DNA from: DAOPYU01 sp942493245
Lineage (GTDB): Bacteria > Sumerlaeota > Sumerlaeia > UBA8349
Reading direction: 5' to 3'
Assembly: GCA_942493245.1 (NCBI GenBank)
Contig: OW818685.1
Coordinates: 868,001 to 932,000 of the forward strand
Length of the DNA: 64,000 nt
In this document: positions 61,007 to 64,000 of the stretch, piece by piece
Position numbering within the stretch: position 1 is the first letter of the stretch
Layout: each line of letters opens with the position of its first letter
Position numbers and translations under genes: made by a program
The notes under the pieces: model-generated
What the model was told of the DNA's origin: nothing
Seen by the model: only the letters and a program-made list of their open reading frames with translations
Databases searched by the model: none

Positions 61007-62296
61007 TCAGTACCGCCGTTCCTCGACTTTGGGAGCCATCTGGTCGAAAGTCCGGGTTCCCTCACTCACGTCCGACTTCTTGAACGACAACAGATAACGA
61101 TCTCCGGTGTGAGAACCATCCATCAGGGACATGACATAACTGTTTCCATACGGCCCGGCGTAGGCGCCGAAACCACTGGCGGCGGCAACGCCCTGTTGGG
61201 CCATCCCGATGGCGCCCTGCACCATGCCTACGGCCGACTGCGCAATGGCCTTGCCCATCGCTTCTTCGACGGCGTCGGCTGTTCCCGACGTGGCGCTGCT
61301 GGCGGCGTCCTTGGCGATTTCGTGCTGCGCCAGGCTCAGCGCCTGCTGGACGATGGCCAGCGCCTGCTGGGGAGTCGCCTCGCCCGCTTTTTCGACTTCA
61401 GCCGTGGCTTTCTCCAACGCCTTTTCCATCGCTTCCTGAGTGGCGTCCTCGCTTTTCGAATCGGTCGAACCTGTCGAGTGCGAGACGTGTTCCGAGTGCC
61501 GGATGACCAATCCCGGAGCGCCGGGCGCAGGCGGAGCCGGAGGGGCGGCTGGTGGGGCCGGAGGCGTAGCGTGGGCTGCCGGCATCGCCGGAACCGACGG
61601 AGCAGGAGGAACCGGCGGCGTCGGGGGCATTCCAGGCATCCCGATTGTATGCAACACATTAGCCCCACCGGATGGCGCTTCGATCACCAGTAGAATCCGT
61701 TCTTCCGGCGCCACGGTGGTCAACCGGCTGCCATAGCGCCCGATGGTCTCGATCAGCGTTTTGCGCAGCGTCTCAACCTTTTTGGCGTCATACTTGGGTT
61801 GTACGGTCACAAAGGGATCCATGCCCATCCCGATCATCCCTACACCGCCCATACCGGAAGTGGCGCCCACGATCACGTCGTGCGGGGACGCATGCCCTGG
61901 CGCCAGGGGATTGGCGTTCTTTTCCCAAAGATCCGGTTCTCCCGAATTCGATCCGTTCTTCGTTTCTTCCTTTTTGACCTCGATCCGTTCCGTCACGGTA
62001 AAATTCACAGGAATCGTGAAAATCGCCCCGACGGTCGGGATATAGTCGAAACGGATCTTGCCCTCGAAGGGAGACGGGGTGAACGCTTCCGGCGTACCGT
62101 ACCAGTCCCCCAACCCGCTGCGGTTCAGACTTTCCTCGATCACCTTCGACATGGTCTGGAGTTCTTTGTCGCGCGCGGCGCGCGTGTCGGGCGACGGGGC
62201 CGCCTCGTTCTTCTCGGCGGAAGCGGCGCACAGGGCTATGCCCAATCCGCACACACACGCCATTCCGGCAATCCAACGCATCCATTTTTTCTTCAT
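61007..62296 (-). CDS. secreted low-complexity protein downstream of ECF sigma/anti-sigma pair
   Basis: A 429-residue exported protein of unknown function. The ATG at 62296 has AAAGGA eight bases before it. The signal peptide is KWMRWIAGMACVCGLGIALCAASA. Residues about 60-220 form a probable folded domain (TPSPFEGKIRFDYIPTVGAIF ... VTVQPKYDAKKVETLRKTLIETIGRYGSRLTTVAPEERILLVIEAP). A Pro/Ala/Met-rich linker (about 225-270) leads to an Ala-rich helical stretch (about 285-390: EEAMGKAIAQSAV, VQGAIGMAQQGVA). The short C-terminal GDRYLLSFKKSDV segment probably pairs with the first domain. Together with the two genes upstream it looks like an envelope-response module. Confidence 0.65.
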   Translation of the reverse strand: MKKKWMRWIAGMACVCGLGIALCAASAEKNEAAPSPDTRAARDKELQTMSKVIEESLNRSGLGDWYGTPEAFTPSPFEGKIRFDYIPTVGAIFTIPVNFTVTERIEVKKEETKNGSNSGEPDLWEKNANPLAPGHASPHDVIVGATSGMGGVGMIGMGMDPFVTVQPKYDAKKVETLRKTLIETIGRYGSRLTTVAPEERILLVIEAPSGGANVLHTIGMPGMPPTPPVPPAPSVPAMPAAHATPPAPPAAPPAPPAPGAPGLVIRHSEHVSHSTGSTDSKSEDATQEAMEKALEKATAEVEKAGEATPQQALAIVQQALSLAQHEIAKDAASSATSGTADAVEEAMGKAIAQSAVGMVQGAIGMAQQGVAAASGFGAYAGPYGNSYVMSLMDGSHTGDRYLLSFKKSDVSEGTRTFDQMAPKVEERRY

Positions 62297-62299
62297 GGC

Positions 62300-62418
62300 A
62301 TTCATCCTTTCATTCAGGTCGGCATCCATTTTGTCTTCAATTCGGGCGGGTCTGAAACCCGTCCCAGTGGTTCTTGGGGTGTTTTGCTTCGGGTAGGTTT
62401 GAAACCTGCCCCTACTCT
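62300..62418. repeat. GGGTCTGAAACCC-type hairpins
   Basis: GGGCGGGTCTGAAACCCGTCC (62344-62364) and GGGTAGGTTTGAAACCTGCCC (62395-62415) are two related hairpin units in the spacer between the anti-sigma gene and the secreted-protein gene. They belong to the genome's intergenic repeat stock. They may weaken read-through between the genes. Confidence 0.5.
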
Positions 62419-63198
62419 TTAACGCTCTTCATCGTTTGGGCTTCCGGACTGGAAGACTCCCTTTTCTTGCTCAGGAAACAGGAAAGGCTGCTTGCGGGGT
62501 TCTCCCGACGCCGCGGTCCACTCGCTGGCCGACGGATAGACCCCCGTCAGGCGCATGAGGGTCTCGACATCCCGGTAGCGCTGTTGCGATTCCGCCCGCT
62601 GCATCCACGCCAACCCGGCCGCCGCCTGGCGGAACTCCTCCTGCATCAGCGAATTGCGTTGCGACACGGTCTGGATTTGCGTACTCGCGGACTGGGCGGC
62701 CAGCCGCGACTCGCGCGCTTCGGAAGCCACCGAATCCAATTGGGTCTTCAACGCTGCCAAGTCGGTCGTGTTGGCGCCCTTGCCCCACTGCAACGTGGTA
62801 TCCCCCAGCCGCACGGTGAACTGAACCTGCGCCAGCGCGAACACCAGAAGCGCCGAGGCGGCCACACCCGCCACCCAGACCCACGGATTCGAACCAGCGC
62901 GGCGGGGCAGAGACATGGGAGGGCCGCACCATTGCGGCGCTGAAACCAGTTCTAACATTTTCGCCCGGTCCAGTTTTTCTTCTTCCTCCACCTGGGCGTA
63001 GAGCGCCTCGAAATCGAGCGGTTCAGATGGAACCGCTTCCCCCGCCCACTTCTCGACGCCCGCCACCACCCGGCGGCACATCTCGGCGGCCTCCGGATTC
63101 TCGCGCATTTCCGCCTCGATCATGGCGCGCTCGCGCGGGTTCACATCTCCCATGAGGTAAGCCATCCACCGTTGATCGCGTTCCCTGTCCTGTTTCAT
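62419..63198 (-). CDS. probable anti-sigma factor, second module
   Basis: A 259-residue single-pass membrane protein. Its ATG at 63198 overlaps the sigma stop as ATGA, so the two are translationally coupled. The N-terminus (MKQDRERDQRWMAYLMGDVNPRERAMIEAEMRENPEAAEMCRRV) is an anti-sigma-like helical domain without a zinc motif. A transmembrane helix (WVWVAGVAASALLVFALAQVQ, about residues 113-133) precedes a periplasmic coiled coil (LKTQLDSVASEARESRLAAQSA). It should sequester the sigma factor encoded just upstream. Same architecture as the gene at 14023-14901, but with little obvious sequence identity. Confidence 0.75.
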   Translation of the reverse strand: MKQDRERDQRWMAYLMGDVNPRERAMIEAEMRENPEAAEMCRRVVAGVEKWAGEAVPSEPLDFEALYAQVEEEEKLDRAKMLELVSAPQWCGPPMSLPRRAGSNPWVWVAGVAASALLVFALAQVQFTVRLGDTTLQWGKGANTTDLAALKTQLDSVASEARESRLAAQSASTQIQTVSQRNSLMQEEFRQAAAGLAWMQRAESQQRYRDVETLMRLTGVYPSASEWTAASGEPRKQPFLFPEQEKGVFQSGSPNDEER

Positions 63199-63812
63199 GA
63201 CGCCACCTTTCCTTTCCCCCCATACGATTCTCCCAACTCCACTTTGAGTTTTTCGAGAATCCGATAGAGTCGCGATTTGACCGTGGTTTCCGGAACCCCC
63301 TGAATCTCGGAGATTTCCCGGAAACCGAATTCCCGGTCGAATCGCAGCAACAGCAATTCCCTTTCGTCCGGCTCCAGCCGCGCGATTTCTCCACGCAGCC
63401 GGTCGCGGGCCTCGCCCTGCGCCAGCCGTTCGAGCGCATTGGGAGCCGAGTCGTGCGCGCGGGCCATGACCTCGGCCGCATCGTCCCCTCCGGTTGTCTC
63501 GATGCGTCGAACCTGATCTCGCGCCCAGCTTTTCCGCACATTGCAGGCAATCCGGAACAGCCACGTCGAGAACGCATAGCGCGGATCGTAACTGGCCGCG
63601 TAGCGATAGACGCGCAGGAAAACCTCTTGGCGCAGATCCTCCGCGCTGTCGAGATCTCCGCACGTCTTCGCCAGAAACGCCACCACGCGCACGTCCCACC
63701 GGCGCGCCAGAGCCTCAAAGGCCTGGCGGTCGCGGTTCTTCGCAAACCGGGCCATGAGATCCCGGTCGCTGGCGTTCTCCGTCTCGCTTCTCACCGCGAA
63801 CGTGGCTGCCAA
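63195..63812 (-). CDS. ECF-type RNA polymerase sigma factor, second module
   Basis: A 205-residue ECF sigma factor. The TTG at 63812 is chosen as start because GAGGAAGGAA lies just before it and homology begins soon after (DRDLMARFAKNRDRQAFEALARRWDVRVVAFL); the frame is open further upstream without a better signal. Region 2 contains DLRQEVFLRVYRYAASYDPRYAFSTWLFRIACNVRKSW. Region 4 contains LEPDERELLLLRFDREFGFREISEIQGVPETTVKSRLYRI. It heads an operon with the anti-sigma gene and probably the secreted protein at 61007-62296. Confidence 0.92.
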   Translation of the reverse strand: MAATFAVRSETENASDRDLMARFAKNRDRQAFEALARRWDVRVVAFLAKTCGDLDSAEDLRQEVFLRVYRYAASYDPRYAFSTWLFRIACNVRKSWARDQVRRIETTGGDDAAEVMARAHDSAPNALERLAQGEARDRLRGEIARLEPDERELLLLRFDREFGFREISEIQGVPETTVKSRLYRILEKLKVELGESYGGKGKVAS

Positions 63813-63840
63813 AATTCCTTCCTCACACTTTCCCGCTTGA

Positions 63841-63856
63841 AACTCTTGCAAGAGTT
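63841..63856. promoter_or_regulatory. 16-bp perfect palindrome upstream of the sigma gene
   Basis: AACTCTTGCAAGAGTT is a perfect palindrome 29 bp before the TTG start codon, a normal place for an operator. It resembles the core of the IS end (CTCTTGCAA), which may be chance. Confidence 0.35.
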
Positions 63857-64000
63857 CGCCGCTTCGATTTGCGCGGCTTGAAAAACTTCCGAGGCGTCCC
63901 ACGTTGGTCCTTCCACCTCTCTTGTACTCCCGCCCCGGGGATTTCGACGAACCATCCTGACGATTTTTCCTGAGAATCCGCAAGACTGAAAAACCGTTTC

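Noticed and set aside
1..64000. tRNA or rRNA genes
   Set aside because: Gaps were scanned by eye for cloverleaf-like arms, GTTCGAATC-type T-loops and conserved 16S/23S blocks. None was found, but a tool-based search would be more reliable.

Overview
The window is a chromosomal segment of an uncultured-type, Gram-negative-like bacterium. Lnt, a lipobox lipoprotein, an O-antigen-type ABC ATPase and many signal peptides point to a diderm envelope. The mix of secreted glycosidases (GH78, GH172, a very large unrecognised hydrolase-like protein), sulfatase-modifying-factor domains, a hydrazine-synthase-alpha-like PD40/cytochrome protein, response-regulator/PP2C proteins and an AhbC-type heme gene recalls Planctomycetes, Lentisphaerae/Kiritimatiellae or neighbouring candidate phyla (Sumerlaeota, Hydrogenedentota). 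No rRNA or tRNA is present and the phylum is not settled by sequence alone. The bulk is GC-rich with dense genes. Lower-GC islands lie at about 3.4-5.4, 12.2-12.9, 23.9-24.8, 39.0-39.6 and 60.3-60.9 kb.

Layout: 0-2.8 kb, the end of an alpha-L-rhamnosidase gene and a DUF4282 membrane protein. 2.8-6 kb, a mobile-element-rich stretch around a secreted hypothetical protein. 6-10 kb, a giant secreted F5/8C + PD40/HZS-alpha-like + diheme + FGE fusion. 10.6-15.7 kb, an ECF sigma / anti-sigma pair and a secretin-N/HlyD-like hybrid. 15.8-19.9 kb, an AI-2E/PerM permease, a C45-type hydrolase and nagA. 20-23.6 kb, a translation/SRP operon (ylxM-like, ffh, rpsP, khpA, rimM) without the usual trmD-rplS. 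23.9-27.4 kb, an FGE-like lipoprotein, an XRE regulator and a glycosyltransferase-HAD fusion. 27.7-32.4 kb, an NhaD-like antiporter, lnt and a Wzt-like ATPase. 32.8-40.5 kb, minus-strand signalling genes (response regulator-PP2C and response regulator-HATPase), a Ycf46-like AAA ATPase, a HELTH protease and a B12-binding radical SAM protein. 40.6-42.4 kb, a polyamine operon speD-speE-speD-like with ATGA overlaps. 43-50.4 kb, a tetrapyrrole operon (hemX, sirC, hemA, hemC, cobA-hemD, ahbC) that suggests siroheme-dependent heme synthesis. 50.5-54.6 kb, a PfkB kinase / GH172 / HAD sugar operon. 54.7-56.1 kb, an intact IS. 56.4-60.1 kb, the 1252-residue secreted protein. 61-63.8 kb, a second ECF sigma / anti-sigma / secreted-protein module.

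The clearest new structure outside the genes is transposon biology. There is an intact 1399-bp IS with 4-bp target duplications (TCTT). A 435-bp non-autonomous relative carries matching ends and its own TCCT duplication. A separate MITE family has four copies with 18-bp inverted ends of the type CCTAAAAACCGCAGTTGA; two copies have perfect 5-bp target duplications (ATGAA, TTGAG), and no autonomous partner is in the window. The most interesting coding anomalies are: a second AdoMet-decarboxylase-like gene that keeps Ser, His and Cys at the catalytic spacing but is broken by one base near its start; the FGE/cytochrome/HZS-alpha-like fusion; and the secretin-N/HlyD-like hybrid near an ECF switch.
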